A DNA stretch of 64,000 nucleotides from Sisyra terminalis. Its lineage: Eukaryota > Arthropoda > Insecta > Neuroptera > Sisyridae. The DNA is taken from contig OY292274.1 in NCBI GenBank assembly GCA_958496175.1, positions 49,362,630-49,426,629 on the forward strand. Reading direction: 5' to 3'. Below are positions 12,801-25,879 of this stretch, piece after piece. Position numbers and translations under genes: made by a program. The stretch's first letter is position 1. The number at the start of each line of letters is the position of its first letter. The notes under the pieces are model-generated. The model was given only the letters and a program-made list of their open reading frames with translations. It did no database searches and was not told where the DNA came from.

Positions 12801-15161
12801 AATTTGATATACGGTACATATCTACAGTATATATTAAAAATAATTATAACTGCATGTGTTCAACTATATTGAAAATGTTGATAATACTATAACTATCACT
12901 TGTCATAATTCTACTAAAGATTAAACGATCAACTTATATAAAAATTTAAAAAAATCACATCTTTCATACCCCTACACATGGTTTTTTCGCATTTGGTTAT
13001 GTAAGTAGCACAACTTGATGCTACACCTAGCGTAGACAAAAGTTACAGCTTTCTATTGTTTATCGTTTTTCAGATACAAACTTGAATACTTTTGCAAAAA
13101 CAAAATTCTGAAAAGGAATTCATATCTTCTTTCATTTATAGAGCAGGGAGTATCCACTGCTTTATTATTATTTTTTTCGTTTTTCCACTGTTCTTTTATT
13201 GAATTTTGCATTTTATAAGCAACTTGGGTAATTTCTGTGTATTGTTCCAAATATTTTGGAACTTTATATAGTAGAAATGAAATGACTGTATTCTCTCAAA
13301 GAAAATAAAAGCTTATACAGGGATGTTCATGCTAGTCTACCAATGAAAATATTTAATTTTAGAGATCTTCAATTAATAAATGAAAAGTTCAATAGTTCAA
13401 ATATCGGACGGGCTTAACTAACCCACCAGTGATTTTCCAGATACTTTTTGTGTCTTCTTTTCTACAAACCAACACCAAAATCGTTTTAATATATCAAGCG
13501 AAGTCCTACCTACCAATAAAATAAACCTTATTTATTTGTGACCGTATAAATCCATGTAAACCATCTCATAAATTAGTGCAAACTGAACCATCAAAATCTC
13601 TTTCAAATCTTCTCGCATTAATTCATATTAGGTAGTCTATAACCGATTCATTTAATAAAACATGCATGCGCGTTTGGGTAATTATTTTTGATAAAGAAAA
13701 GATGTTTGTAACTAAAGCTGAAAATCTACTTTGGCACAGATGAAAGTTCTATATATTTTGGGCAAACAAAAGGTTCATTAAAGGAGAATAGTTTATGGGA
13801 TCAATTAAAATTTAATTATTCAGTTTATCGAAACACACAAAAATCATTTACTTAGATAGGTACTATTTGAAGTTTAATTGAAAAATTAAAATCTTTTGAT
13901 TGTTAAAAAATACAAATTTTCAATTGCTGTTGAAGTTAAATTATTCAAACAAACGTCTCAAATGTAATATCTGATTCAAAAATTTATTAGTTATCTTGAA
14001 AATGTTAAGATTTATCTCAAAGCAAATATTAATTGAAATTAATTGAACAAAAACGAATCATCTACCATATTTCACATTCAAGTGCCTACGAAATATCAAT
14101 ATAATGCTTGAAATTTTGTTGAAAAAATGAAACAAGAACTTGAGTATTTATTATCGTAGGCCAAAATTAGAGATCCATGAATTATAATATCATATGTATG
14201 TGTAGTCGAATAATGAAAATAAACTAATTTGACGGTTTGTCGACCTTAAAATAATTAATCTCGCCCTAGATTATTCTGAATTCATCAACTGAATCATATT
14301 TGAATAGATTTCAACTGAGATACTCTCATTGTTTGACTATAACAAGATTTCTTATGATTTGAAAATGTTTCAAATTAATGTCAATATTATTCGCATGGAT
14401 AAATAAGAGCATGTAGCTACGAATTTGTTAGTATATTGCACGGTTTTAGAAAAATTGGATATATGCAAACGTGCGAACGAATTTATTGTGAAAAATCCGA
14501 TGCTCAAACTTGTTACGTGAAAATAAACAGGAAAAAAAAGTCTTATATAAAAGTATCATAAGCGTCAATTTAAAATAAAACTCAAGTTGAAAACCAGAGC
14601 CGGCTTTAGGAGACAAACAAACAATATGATACATTGGGGTGGTTTATGAAAATAAAGTTTAGATTTAGATTTAAAGTTTAGGATTATTTTGTCGTTTCAA
14701 ATTTTTGTCTAACGCTTATATCTTCAAGTTGTAATTTTTTTTCTCTACCGTAGATTTAATGATCCTTCTTTAAGGCATATATTAAGGATGTATTGTAGAT
14801 GTATAAACAGGTCAGCGGTTAGGTAAATCTGAAAAGATGTAGAAGTCCTCATACCTAAGCATGTCATCTTAAGATTATCTATGCAGAATAGGTTCGGTAA
14901 CATATAAATGAAAAATGTAAAGATTTTTGATTTCATTTCAATATTTAAAGCAAAATTGAAAGGTCCTTAATCCCAAAATTTGTCAATAAACCTTAGGAAA
15001 AAGTAAAGTTTGATCTTCAATGTAAGGGGACTTAGTGTTGAAGAAAAAACTAGACATCCTAAATTCTGTACATATACCATATATCTTATCAATTTCAAAC
15101 TAAGAATGTAAAGTAAATAATTCTAGTTCAGTTCATTTTAATGCAAAATAGATGTTGTCCA
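12801..15161. other. AT-rich intergenic stretch
   Basis: No coding or RNA gene recognised and no repeat with defined ends. It separates the Jockey relic from the SINE pair at 15.2 kb. Confidence 0.55.
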
Positions 15162-15330
15162 GCCTACTGGTGGCCGAGTGGTTAAGGTGACCACTCCAAA
15201 ACTGGTAGGTGTTGGGTTCGATCCTCGTATTGAGCAAATTTTAGATATTTCTTGATTACGAATATTTATTAACCCTAGAATCGCCAAATACCTTAGTAGT
15301 TATTAAGCGATGGTTAATAACAATAAACAA
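15162..15330 (+). repeat. tRNA-derived SINE, best-preserved copy
   Basis: The head carries an intact RNA polymerase III A box TGGCCGAGTGG (15,170-15,180) and B box GGTTCGATCC about 35 bp later. The spacing is that of a tRNA-Ser-like head. The shared body GAGCAAATTTTAGATATTTC and a tail TTAACCCTAGAATCGCC..AGCGATGGTTAATAACAAT follow. TGTTGTCCA just before and TGTTGCCCA just after the copy could be a target duplication with one mismatch. There is no acceptor end or cloverleaf of a working tRNA, so this is a SINE rather than a tRNA gene. Confidence 0.9.
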
Positions 15331-15418
15331 AGTGTTGCCCATTTTCTTTGATTTCAATGTTCTTTGTTAAGCTCTTGTAGTAAAAATAATGGCGAAAAGT
15401 ATAATTTTTAAAATTGTT

Positions 15419-15572
15419 GTTTACCGTCGCATTATAAAAATAAAGATTTTAGCGACTTTAGGAATAATAAATATCATTAAATCTATAAATATCAAAAATT
15501 TGCTCGATATGAGATTCGAAACCAATTACACCTACCAGTTTTGGAGTGGCCACCTTGACCACTCGGGCACCT
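15419..15572 (-). repeat. tRNA-derived SINE copy, tail-to-tail with its neighbour
   Basis: On the minus strand it begins GGTGCCCGAGTGGTCAAGG, continues CACTCCAAAACTGGTAGGTG and a B box GGTTTCGAATC, and ends in the family tail ATAATGCGACGGTAAAC. It lies tail-to-tail with the copy at 15,162-15,330, about 90 bp apart. The 82-codon frame that crosses it is a by-product. Confidence 0.87.
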
Positions 15573-16210
15573 TAAAACTTTCAAAGGACAACATTAAATT
15601 TGAATCTAACATTAGGTTTTTGGTCATCCTCAAATGATGATTATTTTTAAAATTTTATTACTGTTTGCTTCAAAGTGAAGATCCAAAATCGGTTTATTTA
15701 CTTTGGGTGGCTAAAGTTTCAACTTGACAAATGCATTTTACGCTTTGATATTTTTATTGTGTTACTATACTTTATAGACATTTTGAAATAAACGCATAAA
15801 TGAATCATTTATAATTAATCATTATTGCATTGTAATTACAATAATTGCAACACTGAATTATTTAACGTTAGTATTATTTTTATGTTATTTTATGCCTAAC
15901 GGCATAATATTTGATTCAAGGCTTAATTAAATTGTACCCTCTATCATCGTCTATTTCTGACGAGGTTTTTTGATTCCAAGTTGTCGAAAGTCAATTTCAT
16001 TTTTTGTTTTAAATACGTTCATGATTTGAATTCGTGTTTTCCTTTTTTTCTTAGGAGCTTCTAGTTGTCTTTCTACAAAATTAAGGACGAATTAATTCCT
16101 CTGAAAACGTGATCATTCCAATTAATTTTCTTCTATTTAAAGTGTATGAAAATATTAAATAAATGCTTCAATTTATAACTTTCTTTACTGTAATTTGGTA
16201 ATATATATCT
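15573..16210. other. AT-rich spacer
   Basis: I see nothing but AT-rich sequence between the SINE pair and the hAT-like debris. Confidence 0.5.
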
Positions 16211-16212
16211 AT

Positions 16213-16486
16213 ATCAACGGTTGCCAAAGTGGTGGTCCACGGGCTACTATTGGTTCGCGTGAAAATTTCACTGGTCCGCAGACAAATATGGAATATACTT
16301 CATATGTAGATTTTAATTATTGCGCTATGTTTTCTTTAAGATTTCATAATTTACTTACATTCAATAATTTCATTGTACTTTTTTGGTAGAATTTTAGTGT
16401 TCTATGATCATTTTTTTATAAATATTATAATTTACATTTAAAAAATCCTATTAATGGTCCGCAATATGTAGAGTCCTTGGTCATAT
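16213..16486. mobile_element. Degenerate hAT-like non-autonomous element
   Basis: The left part CAACGGTTGCCAAAGTGGTG followed by GTCCACGGGC resembles the CAGTGGTTCCCAAAGTGGGGTCC ends of hAT elements. The far side carries GGTCCGCAATATG and GTCCTTGG, which on the minus strand partly mirror the left end. The terminal repeats are worn and no clean 8-bp duplication is visible. The open frame at 16,195-16,389 is not a gene. Confidence 0.42.
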
Positions 16487-16639
16487 TACTAGACGCACTT
16501 AAGATTTTATACAAAATGTACATATTCAACTAAAATAAATTTAATATTGTTTACTTTTTACATTATAAAAAGTTGTATTGATTTTTAAGAAATATATTTT
16601 CTGGATAAGGGTAAAACCTTGTTTACTATCCCTTTTACC

Positions 16640-16745
16640 CAACTTTAGGATAAATCCTTGATTTGATACCCATTGAAAATATGTGGAAATTACTGAAGAA
16701 AAAAGTAGCTAAAAGGTGGTCACAACAGAAAAATAGTCCTTAGAC
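16640..16745 (+). pseudogene. Tc1/mariner-type transposase C-terminal relic
   Basis: In one frame the sequence reads LDLIPIENMWKLLKKKVAKR. It fits the conserved block at the third catalytic acid of Tc1/mariner transposases (S-P-D-L-N-P-I-E-x-x-W-x-x-L-K-x-x-V). A stop lies just before it and another ends it at about 16,743. No terminal repeats are recognisable around it. Confidence 0.5.
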
Positions 16746-16860
16746 TAAATATTCACGGTTGGATTCCTTATCCATTAAAATAGCAGATGATATTGTCCTA
16801 CATAGACATACTGTCCTACATAGCATACTGCACAGATTGGGAACTTAAAGATCAGTAAAC

Positions 16861-19800
16861 GAGCTTTCAATTAAATATTAAACATTTCAGCTCGCCATAA
16901 TTAAGATGTTTAATTAATTTGATGGTAAAAACTTATTTTTGTAGTAAATATGATTTTTGGTCACGCTAGTTGGTAATAAGCGTAATAAATAAAAATTGTA
17001 CAGGAAGTTAAATCCAATCAAAATTATGGACCCAAAATAAAAAAGCTTTTACTTCAGGTTTTATACTAAACCTATAGTGCGTCCCTTAATATGGCCAGGG
17101 ACTGTAAGTTATGAACTTTGTATTTCGTGAGGTCGAAAAATTAGGAGATCGCTGACCTATATTGTATAAATTTTAATTTTTCATTATGTTAAATCCAATT
17201 AAAACTTTATGGACAAAATAGGAAATGTCAAAGCGGACAAAGTCAATTTTGAATTGCATTGAACAATTCCAAGCTTTGCTTGCATTGTTAACATTCTCAT
17301 TGGGCCTTCGTGCATTTCATTTGATATAAATCAACGCAATTAAAGCAAATGCTGGAGTGACAGTCTTCATTGATTTGTAGTTTAATTCCTAAGGCCATAC
17401 TTTTGCAAAAATTGTATGGAAAAAAGGAGGAATTTGTAGAGGAATATGAAATTAATGTTAGAGATTTGGTTATACCTAAAAATTGTAGTGCTATAATGTT
17501 AGGTACTGCAATTGTATTTTAATGCATAAAACAACTTATTATTTAAAGAAAATATTTTTTTTTTTTTGTTTTTTGAATCGTAAAAACCCAGGATAATCCA
17601 TTAAGAGCGGCGGATATGAAAAGTTGGTTGATGAAAGGTGGTGAACTAAATTTGTGTGTGTTGGAGTGATTGTGGTAGACGTTCCATGTGTATTTGTCTG
17701 TTTGCCAACTTATGTAGATGATGTGATTAATTTTAACTGTGGTGAGGTGACAAGACCAACTTTACCATTCCTCTTGGGTGGTAACATCAACTGAAGCGCA
17801 ACGTAAATAAACAACTCCACAATACGTGTAAAAGACAAATTTTTTCCATTCTTCCACATCTCTCTGGATATGAACGTGCCCTTATTTGACTTTTATAAAA
17901 GGCGACGTAAAAATATATAAATGAAAACGACTATGATTGATTGCCTTCATCTTTAAATTAATGAAAATATTTAATTTAGTTTATGCCATTTTATGAAATT
18001 TTGTCTGTCAAGAAGAATTATTTTTTTATTAAACGGTAAGAAGTAAGGTGTCACTTTTTTGTCTTGTCACTTAAACCGTTTAAGCAATCAAACTTAGGAT
18101 TGTGCACAGAAAAAAAAACAAACATAATTTTATATACAATTCAAATTCATTAGGCTTAGACCCAAAATCAAATTACGAAATCTTTAGCGTATGATTTCAA
18201 TTTCCCATTCGAACACATTAGAGAATTAATTTAAGTTTTGCCAGTAATAAGAGGATACATTCAATTAATTGACTTACAATTACTAACATCGTTATGTATT
18301 ATGGTATATGTTATCAATATCGAAGAGAGATAAATACTCAATCCACAAATAGAAACTAATTACTCGTTTGTATATACATTCGATTGCATTCCCCTTTACA
18401 TTTACTTTGAGAATTCCTAAACAATTATTGGTGCCTGTAATTTGAATGTTTTCCTAGAACCAACAATAAAATATTTCAACAAAATTATTCGTTATTCATA
18501 TTTTTGTAGTTACTCACGAAGTTTAAAAAAACACATTCACCTATCCAAATTTATTTGAATAATGTTTTTTGAGATCTATAAAAGCGCGGTTTCCAATTCA
18601 ATTTCTGCACCAAAAGCTTTATTTGAAAAATATATGAGCTTTGATCATTCTATTCATACACTATAATTATCACTTTGTTGGCAGCTTTTTGGTAAATTAT
18701 TTAACTATTTTTTCTTTCGGTTTTTGGACAAATGTTACATTTTATACTATTGTGACAAAAAATGTTTTTCTATTTTTACATTCGGGTGAAATTTTATTTT
18801 GTAGTATTTCAAAATACAGCGTTTGTGTTGGAGCCTTTAATTTATAACATATCAAAAGCTTTTGAAATGCTACGGTGAAACTCTAATTGTAAAAGTAGAC
18901 TTCTACTAATGTAATATCAAAAAAGGTTAGATTTACATAAAAAACTCAATAGAATGTGACAGAAAATCCTGTGATATTAAATGAGAAATTATAATTGCGA
19001 AATAAATGAGAATAGTTTTGATAAAGAGCTCTAAAATACCCCATATGAATAAAATATTAAGAAGTACCGTTAACTTGTTCTTAATTTTAACAATTTTTAG
19101 AAGAAAAAATTAAAAATATGATGATAAACCAGTAAAAAACCGTAAATAATGTTTTTGTATACCAAATATGGCCAATTTTTAATATTTAAAAAACCAATAT
19201 TTAAAAAAATATAAATAATATAATAATTTCATGACTTAGAAAATTTACATTAGGTAAATTATAAAATTAAAAACACGTTAACTAAGTTCATTACTGTAGA
19301 GTCAAAATCTAAAATGTGTTCTTATTTAACTGGAAAAGTCAAAGAATAAAAAAATTCAAAAGATAAATAGTTAAATAGGGGTAGTAATAATCCTGCTCTA
19401 TTTGTTGCTTCTAGTCGAAGATCTAGCGACGTTGGAAAAAAAAGAAATAAAATAAAACTGATTTTTTGATTTAGGGTTTCTATAGGTCTTTCGGTCAGCG
19501 TAGTGATATCTACCTGCTAAAAGAAGTGACATTTATTTGTATAAATTCTATCTATACAAGTAAAGTATTTAATTTTGAATTATTGCAAGAAGGTTAATTT
19601 ATTTTGACTCTACATATGAGATTGAGTTTACAAAAAGTATTTTTTTAATGCCAAAGTTTTTCATCATTATAAACAAATATTCAGATGTGATTTTATATTG
19701 GAAAAAAATCAAAATATTTCAAAATGGCTATAATTTGATTATAGTAAAATTTAAATACTAATAAATCTTAAAATAATTTGCGAGGCAATAATTTGATTTT

Positions 19801-22650
19801 TAAGCTAAGAAAAACCAAATTAAAAACCATTTTTTACTATGACTAGATATGGGTATGAAAAATAATTAAATATATATAAATATTAATGAATTGTAAGAAA
19901 TCTTGGATATTTCTTTATCTAAAGCTGTAAGTCGTGTTTTCAGGCGACTATACACTGGGTTTACTTATTACTTTAAAAATCCGAAAAGTATCAGTGAGCA
20001 TTGCAAAACATTATAACAAAGGACGAATAAATGGGAATCACTGAGGGATATATACATAATACAAATTTCAATTAATTTAATTTGGGTAATTTTTTATTTA
20101 AAACTCTACCATATTTACACGGTGATAATGAATACTGGAATACGAAACTTCCAAGAACAATGATGGTAAAAATTATCGAAAAGAAAGCAGTGATGATGAA
20201 GATGGCTATCGTATAGTTTTTGTGATACAATTAATATTACATATTCAGTTACGATGATCAATTTATAATTGAAATAAATAATGAAATTCTGGATAGTTTT
20301 GGCTTTCAGTACTAATTATGATTTCTGATTTTTACAATACAACACAACAGAAATTAACTTAATGGTTTTTGGACACTTACTAATTAGTATACTTTGCAGC
20401 TATCTCTCTAAATGCTCGCATAATACCAGACTATTTTTCAGCATTAAATTGACCTACCACTTAGTTTAACAATGGAAATATTGTCTGAAATTTTTATTTT
20501 GACTTGTAAGTGTTTAAAAATATCAAACTAAAATTACAGACACATTGAAATGTTTTGTTTTGTTTTTCAATATAAATGTACTTCTGGTACATTGCTAAGA
20601 ATAATGAATTGTCTGGCATTAGTAAACTTTTGTTTGTAGAATCAAATATAGCCCAATAAAAAATTAACTTTCATGTGATGATATTAAGATTTATTCTTTT
20701 AATCGGTACAAATAAGGTGTGCAGAAATAAATGCAATTACTATTGGAGACTAGACTACCCTTACGCTGACCAAATATCGTTAGAGTTGCTATATCAAAAA
20801 ATCTGTTTTACTAAAATTTTCTCTTGAAAACGTCGTTAGCACTTAGTCACCCCAACTCGCATACATTTAAACAAGTAAGTTACTTCTGATGGCTAATATA
20901 CTTAATATAAACATTTGGCTTGAAACTTTGGTCTTATTAATACCAGGTTAATATTAGCATTCTTTTTGTAAAGCAAAAAATTACTTTAAGTCACAATATT
21001 TTATGTAATGTGTATTTTTATTTTTAATTTATATTTGTATGACTATATATGAAAACAAAAATTCAATAAAAAAAATTCCTGTCGACAAACTAAAGCAAAA
21101 TAAATGTAAAACTAAAACTGCTAATTCTATTTGTCCTAGAAAAAGTAAACATTTAAAAAACGAGGAATAATGTTTTTATTATTGCTAAAAGTATAGTAAA
21201 CTCGAAAGTTATATAGCGCATTATTTTTTAATTATCTCGAGCTCATTTCAACGTCGGCCATATAATAGAGTTTAATATTGTCGACACATTCATTTGAAAT
21301 TGTCACTTGTATAATTTGTTCACTGAGCAAAGTGAATTCTTCCTTAAAGCAACATTAAAAAGCTTTTCATAATAAACGGGCATTTCACTGTGGGACAGTA
21401 ATTAAAATTATAATCAACAACATAACCACTTATTCATGGCAATATTAAACTAATAAAACGAAATGAGCAATCGTTAATTTTCGGTCGTACCTTTTCACTT
21501 TGACTGGATATAAATGTTTCTTTTGCTGCACGGTGACCTTCCTCTATCTTTATGCAAATAAGCCCGAAAATAGCGGCATACAAATTTCTCGATTACCTTT
21601 TCAACATCCAGAAATATGGATTTGTTTATTTCCTACAAATGAAATTTGTTTTATTCGGCTTTTATGCGTCGTTATTTAACAAATATAGATATATAATATA
21701 TATTCAAATATTTTGAAGGGAAAAAATAAATTTCATAACGCAGCTTTGGCTTTGGCATTTTTACACGTCTTTTGTCAAAGAAAAATGGGTATTACAATGG
21801 CACTTTCAACTAATTTAATAGATTTGTCAATTTGTTGCCTTTAAAGAAATGGAGAAAATCTATATTTGGAAAGATTTCTTTGTGAACAAACCATCTTATA
21901 TTTGAAATATATTTTTAATAAAATGTATTTATTATCAGTAAAACACTTTCTTTCGTAAAAAATAGATACTGGGCTAAAATTATGAGTGATTTTTGTGTCT
22001 ACTTTTTATTTAATTAACAGTTTTAAGGATATTTATTTGCTGAAAATATAAATATGTTCACTACAATGGAAATAAGTAGTAAATGTAAGGACATAGGTAA
22101 AAGATAAAACGACTATTATCTTTTAATTAAACATAGCACAATATTTTGAAAAAGATTTTCCTTTCTGCTGGCACTTTCTACCATAATATTTTGCCAAAAA
22201 AAAAAATTAAGGCAATCCAAGCTGCGGCTGACAAAATGTACATATGACAAAAGGTATATGAAGTTATTTATAATGACTAAATATAAAAAAGTATTTCAAT
22301 AAAATAATTTAATAGAAAGATTTTTACAAAAGAAAAAAAAACTCTTCAAAACCTTCCTTGTTATCAACTGACTAATGTTATTATAATTCCAGCGATATAA
22401 AGTATTTAAAAAAACCATAAAAATCTAATATTTCAGCAAAAAGAAAATATCCACAATATTTGTTCGTATAAACAAATGAAATTTGTTAGAAATGAAGTAA
22501 ATCTATTTTTTATTGATGTTCTTGCACTTATTCTTATTTGTGGAAAACTAAAATTCAAATGTAATATCTTACTTCTTAACGAATAATTTGCACAAGTAAG
22601 CAAAAGTATGCTAATTATCTACCCAGAACAGCTATAGATATACTTAGATG
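16861..22650. other. Long AT-rich intergenic stretch
   Basis: No gene supported over 5.8 kb. A patch at 17,600-17,900 and another at 21,230-21,620 are less AT-biased than the rest. The second contains ATGCAAAT, which matches the POU octamer, but one short match does not establish an enhancer. No repeat with defined ends was seen. Confidence 0.5.
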
Positions 22651-23120
22651 TGTGCTACACTTAATGAGCAAATAAAATGCTGGAATTATTACCCAGAAGT
22701 CAAATTCTCTAAGGCTATGGTAAATGAATCTATTAGAAAATACAATAAAAGATAGCTAAGCCTAAGAAGAAAGGAAATCAGAATATTGGTAGATAGGGGA
22801 CGACTAGAGCACTGCGATTTGAGGTCGTATCACCAAACTTTTAAAGGATAAATACTGAGCCAAATGTATGCAGAAAATACAAAGGGTGATAAAGGACTAC
22901 TTCTCACAAACATCTTGACAACCCATCTCAAAACTATCGCTCAGCTTCTTTGAGCCACCTGAGCATGAACTAGGAAACATCCATAAAGACCCAAAGGCCA
23001 AATTGATTGCTTCCTGAGGTTTGTATCAGCAGCAAATCTGGGTAATTGAAACAAGAAACAAAATCTGGGGTGCAATAGTACTTTATGGACACAATGCTGA
23101 GGAAATCTTAGGAGAATCCC
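22650..23120 (+). pseudogene. LINE C-terminal relic (region after the RT)
   Basis: The frame gives KFSKAMVNESIRKYNK, then LRRKEIRILVDRGRLEHCDL, EPNVCRKYKGD and, after frameshifts, LIASLRFVSAANLGN-like sequence. The order fits the arthropod LINE tail pattern L-S-R-x-x-I-R-x-L-V-G-x-x-T-G-H-C-x-L, then C-R-x-C, then a final helix ending near N-L-G. Several in-frame stops show decay. The clade is uncertain (R1, I or Jockey-like). Confidence 0.45.
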
Positions 23121-23712
23121 CCAGAACAATGATGATTATGATGGAAATGATATTAATATAATATTAACAACTTTCTTGAAAACAAAATCGTTTACACCAA
23201 TGGAAAGTAGGCCAAGCTTTAAAAGACGAACATTTTTAGATCTCAATTTTCATTTTTTATAGATGGCACTAAAGGTATTTATTCAAAAACTGATTGAGAT
23301 GCAGTAAATATCATTGAGTATGACCGGTAACAATTTTTTTGGTTAAAACCAAAGAATTTACGACATCCTAAAATGAACAGAATTTGGTAGTTTACTAACA
23401 AGATTAAAATTTTCAGAAAAAACAAGTTTTGTGCTTTTTTTTCTTGTTTGCCAACAAGGTATAATGTAAAGAAAGAAAGCAAAATGAAAGTCCAATGGAT
23501 TTAAACTTTTTCTAGAGCTTATCCATCGACTGAAGAAAACTTTGCGAAAAGCACGTCCAAATTTTTAATTTTCATTTAATTACATGTTTGTTCTTTCGGA
23601 TTAATTATCATATATAAAATTAAGTATAGATTATTGAAAATAACTTGAAATAGATTCTTAGTTCCTTAGAGTCCTCTCAGACATTAGTAGGTATAACAAT
23701 ATTTTTTAAATC
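23121..23712. other. AT-rich spacer before the LINE flanking repeat
   Basis: No gene or repeat recognised. A 67-codon minus-strand frame here has chance composition. Confidence 0.5.
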
Positions 23713-24185
23713 AATTTTATGGAGGATACAATTTCGATGAACCTGGTGATAAAATTAATTAAAAATTCACAATTGTTTAGTGTCATTAGGTATTTATTAC
23801 ACCGCATTGGATTACAATTACACTCGTATGCAACCACATGAGCCGCTAGTATTGTTATAAAAATTAAAACTATTAAACTGCCATAGTTAAGTCTCGTATC
23901 TATTTTTTTATGGCAGTATTAATTTACGAATTAAGATAATAGATATAAATGAATGCAAATAAAATAATGAGTTTGAATTAATCTACAAGGAAACTATCAT
24001 ATGTAGAAAAAAAATTAATTTGAAGCAAGAACCAATCTGTTTTCGAGAATTCTTCGAAATTCGTTCGACAGCATTTCGTTTTGTAAATACATGTAGAAGT
24101 ATTGGCTGTTATATATTGCATTCTTATTTATATTTTATTGTTTTGATTCTTGTGGAAAGGTCTTGTGTACACATCAAACGCTTTT
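23713..24185 (+). repeat. Left copy of a 473-bp direct repeat flanking a LINE
   Basis: This copy matches 25,880-26,352 base for base by eye, apart from one substitution (T at 24,060 against A at 26,227). It ends in CTTTT exactly where the LINE poly(A) tail (poly-T on this strand) begins. Its partner begins exactly at the truncated 5' end of the LINE. It is therefore best read as a target-site duplication, although it is far longer than usual. The flanking DNA is ordinary AT-rich intergenic sequence. Confidence 0.9.
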
Positions 24186-25879
24186 TTTTTTGTGGACTTT
24201 TGTGTGTTTTGCACCAGTTCAGCGGTGTGTCGCTATATCATGGTGGTGATGTCGGGCAATTGGTCTTTAGCGGCGTTTCAGTAGCTGGAGGAGTCGAACT
24301 TCATTCCTCTGTCTTTTGTATTTTTTATTTGTTGTTTGGTTTTTGATCTTGTGGTCAAACATCTACTACTTCTTGGAGCTCTTGTGGTAGTTTCCGCTTC
24401 AGCCTTCTATGTTTTATGGTTTCTCCCAAGCCTAGTTCTACTGCACTAGGACAATTTTCTAGGCCGTTAAGGAAATTCCTTGTGAGTGCGGTTAGAAAGT
24501 CTTTTAAGTATGGAACGCTCATTTCATGATGGATTTGGTTGTTTCTCACATACCATGGAGCTTTGGTGATAATCCTCAAGACTCTATTTTGGAACACCTG
24601 TAGCTCATTATGATTTTTCTTTGAGGATGGAAGCCAGACTGCGCAAGAGTATGTGAGAAGTGGTCTAATGACTGATTTGTATATCATCAGTGAACATTCC
24701 ATACTTAGACGAGACCTTCTGTTGATAAGTGGGTATAGTTGGATGAGTCGAGTGTTGGCTTCTCTGATTTTATTTGAGATGTGGTTTTGCCAGGTTAATT
24801 TCGAGTCCAGAAGTATACCCAGATATTTAACAGGCATTTTTTTCTCACACCACGGAATTTCCATGTGATCCAACACAATAGGCTCCAATTGGTTGGAGAA
24901 ACGTCTTAGAGAGAAAATTTTTGCGACGCTTTTAGATGGATTTATGAGAATTTTCCATCTACTGAACCAGGAAGATAGGTGGTTGATAGACTGCTGGGTT
25001 TTCTGAACGGCCCTTTGAAGATCTTTGTCCAGGTTGAAGATGGCGATGTCATCCGCGTACATTGAGATTATGCAGTGGTCTGGTGACGGAAGGTCCGCAA
25101 CGTACAGATTGAAGAGGATTGGACCCAATACTGATCCCTGAGGTACCCCCGAGTGGATATGCTTTTCCTCTGATAGCTGATCGTCCATTTTGATTTGGAA
25201 GCATCGGTTGCTCAGAAATGAAGAAATTATGTTGTATAGATACTCTGGGGTATGATAGTTCTGAAGCTTTGTGAGTAGCCCTTGATGCCAAACTCGATCG
25301 AACGCTTGCGTCGCATCCAAGAACAAACCCACTGAGTATTTTTTTTCTTCAAAACTCCTTTCGATTATTTCTACTATTCTTAAGATTTGTTGCGAAGTGG
25401 AGTGGTGAGGCCTAAATCCAAATTGCGTGTTGGGTAGAATTTGGTTGAGTTCTATCCAAGTGTGAAGCCGTTGCTTGATTATTCTTTCGAATAACTTCGA
25501 CAGTGTGCTGAGCAGGCTGATCGGCCGATAGCTTGTGATTTTATTTTTGGGTTTTGAGTTTTTATGGACAACAACTATGTGAGCTTTTTTCCAGGTGGAG
25601 GGAAAGTATCCTGTGCTTAGGCATAGATTAAAGATAGATGTAAGAAAGGATATTATTTTGTTTGGGCAGTTTTTTAGCATTGAATTAGTGATTTGATCGG
25701 GGCCAGGAGATTTTTTTGATTTTAGAGCCTTAATTTGTTGTTTCAATTCGGATGGAGTTACAAATTCTACTTGGTTCTCTGGGATTTGGAGATGATTATA
25801 GGAATTAGGGTCGGATTGTACGCAGGTTTGATTGAAGACCTTTCCAAAAAAGTTTGAAAATCCAGAACATTAATCCAAG
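24182..25879 (-). mobile_element. 5'-truncated Jockey-like non-LTR retrotransposon
   Basis: The element lies on the minus strand. Its 3' end is a 10-base poly(A) run (24,182-24,191), preceded by a 3' UTR of about 160 bp and the RT frame (24,355-25,869). The endonuclease domain and any ORF1 are missing, so it was truncated during insertion and cannot move by itself. The open RT frame and near-identical 473-bp flanks mark it as the youngest insertion in the window. Its base composition is clearly richer in G and C than its surroundings, as expected of a recent arrival. Confidence 0.92.
24355..25869 (-). CDS. Reverse transcriptase of a Jockey-like LINE, N-terminally truncated
   Basis: The frame is open from the truncation point (first in-frame stop at 25,870-25,872) to TGA at 24,355-24,357, about 504 codons. 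There is no native start; TTG at 25,744-25,746 is only an internal leucine. Counting from that leucine, the finger motif SPGPDQI is near residue 13, SYRPISLLS near 72 and FGFRPHHST near 109. Motif A, LDATQAFDRV, lies near 143-152 with Asp 144 and Asp 150. SGVPQGSVLGP is at 199-209 and the catalytic YADD at 230-233. The thumb and the Tyr-Leu-Gly-Ile-Leu-Leu motif follow, then PWYVRN typical of Jockey relatives. The enzyme would copy LINE RNA at nicked target DNA, but the endonuclease that makes the nick is absent. No premature stop is seen, so the truncation is the only visible defect. Confidence 0.93.
   Translation of the reverse strand, partial: CSGFSNFFGKVFNQTCVQSDPNSYNHLQIPENQVEFVTPSELKQQIKALKSKKSPGPDQITNSMLKNCPNKIISFLTSIFNLCLSTGYFPSTWKKAHIVVVHKNSKPKNKITSYRPISLLSTLSKLFERIIKQRLHTWIELNQILPNTQFGFRPHHSTSQQILRIVEIIERSFEEKKYSVGLFLDATQAFDRVWHQGLLTKLQNYHTPEYLYNIISSFLSNRCFQIKMDDQLSEEKHIHSGVPQGSVLGPILFNLYVADLPSPDHCIISMYADDIAIFNLDKDLQRAVQKTQQSINHLSSWFSRWKILINPSKSVAKIFSLRRFSNQLEPIVLDHMEIPWCEKKMPVKYLGILLDSKLTWQNHISNKIREANTRLIQLYPLINRRSRLSMECSLMIYKSVIRPLLTYSCAVWLPSSKKNHNELQVFQNRVLRIITKAPWYVRNNQIHHEMSVPYLKDFLTALTRNFLNGLENCPSAVELGLGETIKHRRLKRKLPQELQEVVDV

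Noticed and set aside
15162..15240. tRNA-Ser gene
   Set aside because: A and B boxes are present, but no cloverleaf, anticodon arm or acceptor stem closes, and the same unit with a common tail recurs, so it is a SINE.
24020..24346. 108-residue plus-strand open frame
   Set aside because: It runs across the junction of the 473-bp repeat and the antisense of the LINE 3' UTR, so it is a product of the insertion and not a gene.
25049..25291. 80-residue minus-strand open frame inside the LINE
   Set aside because: It is the RT gene read in another frame.
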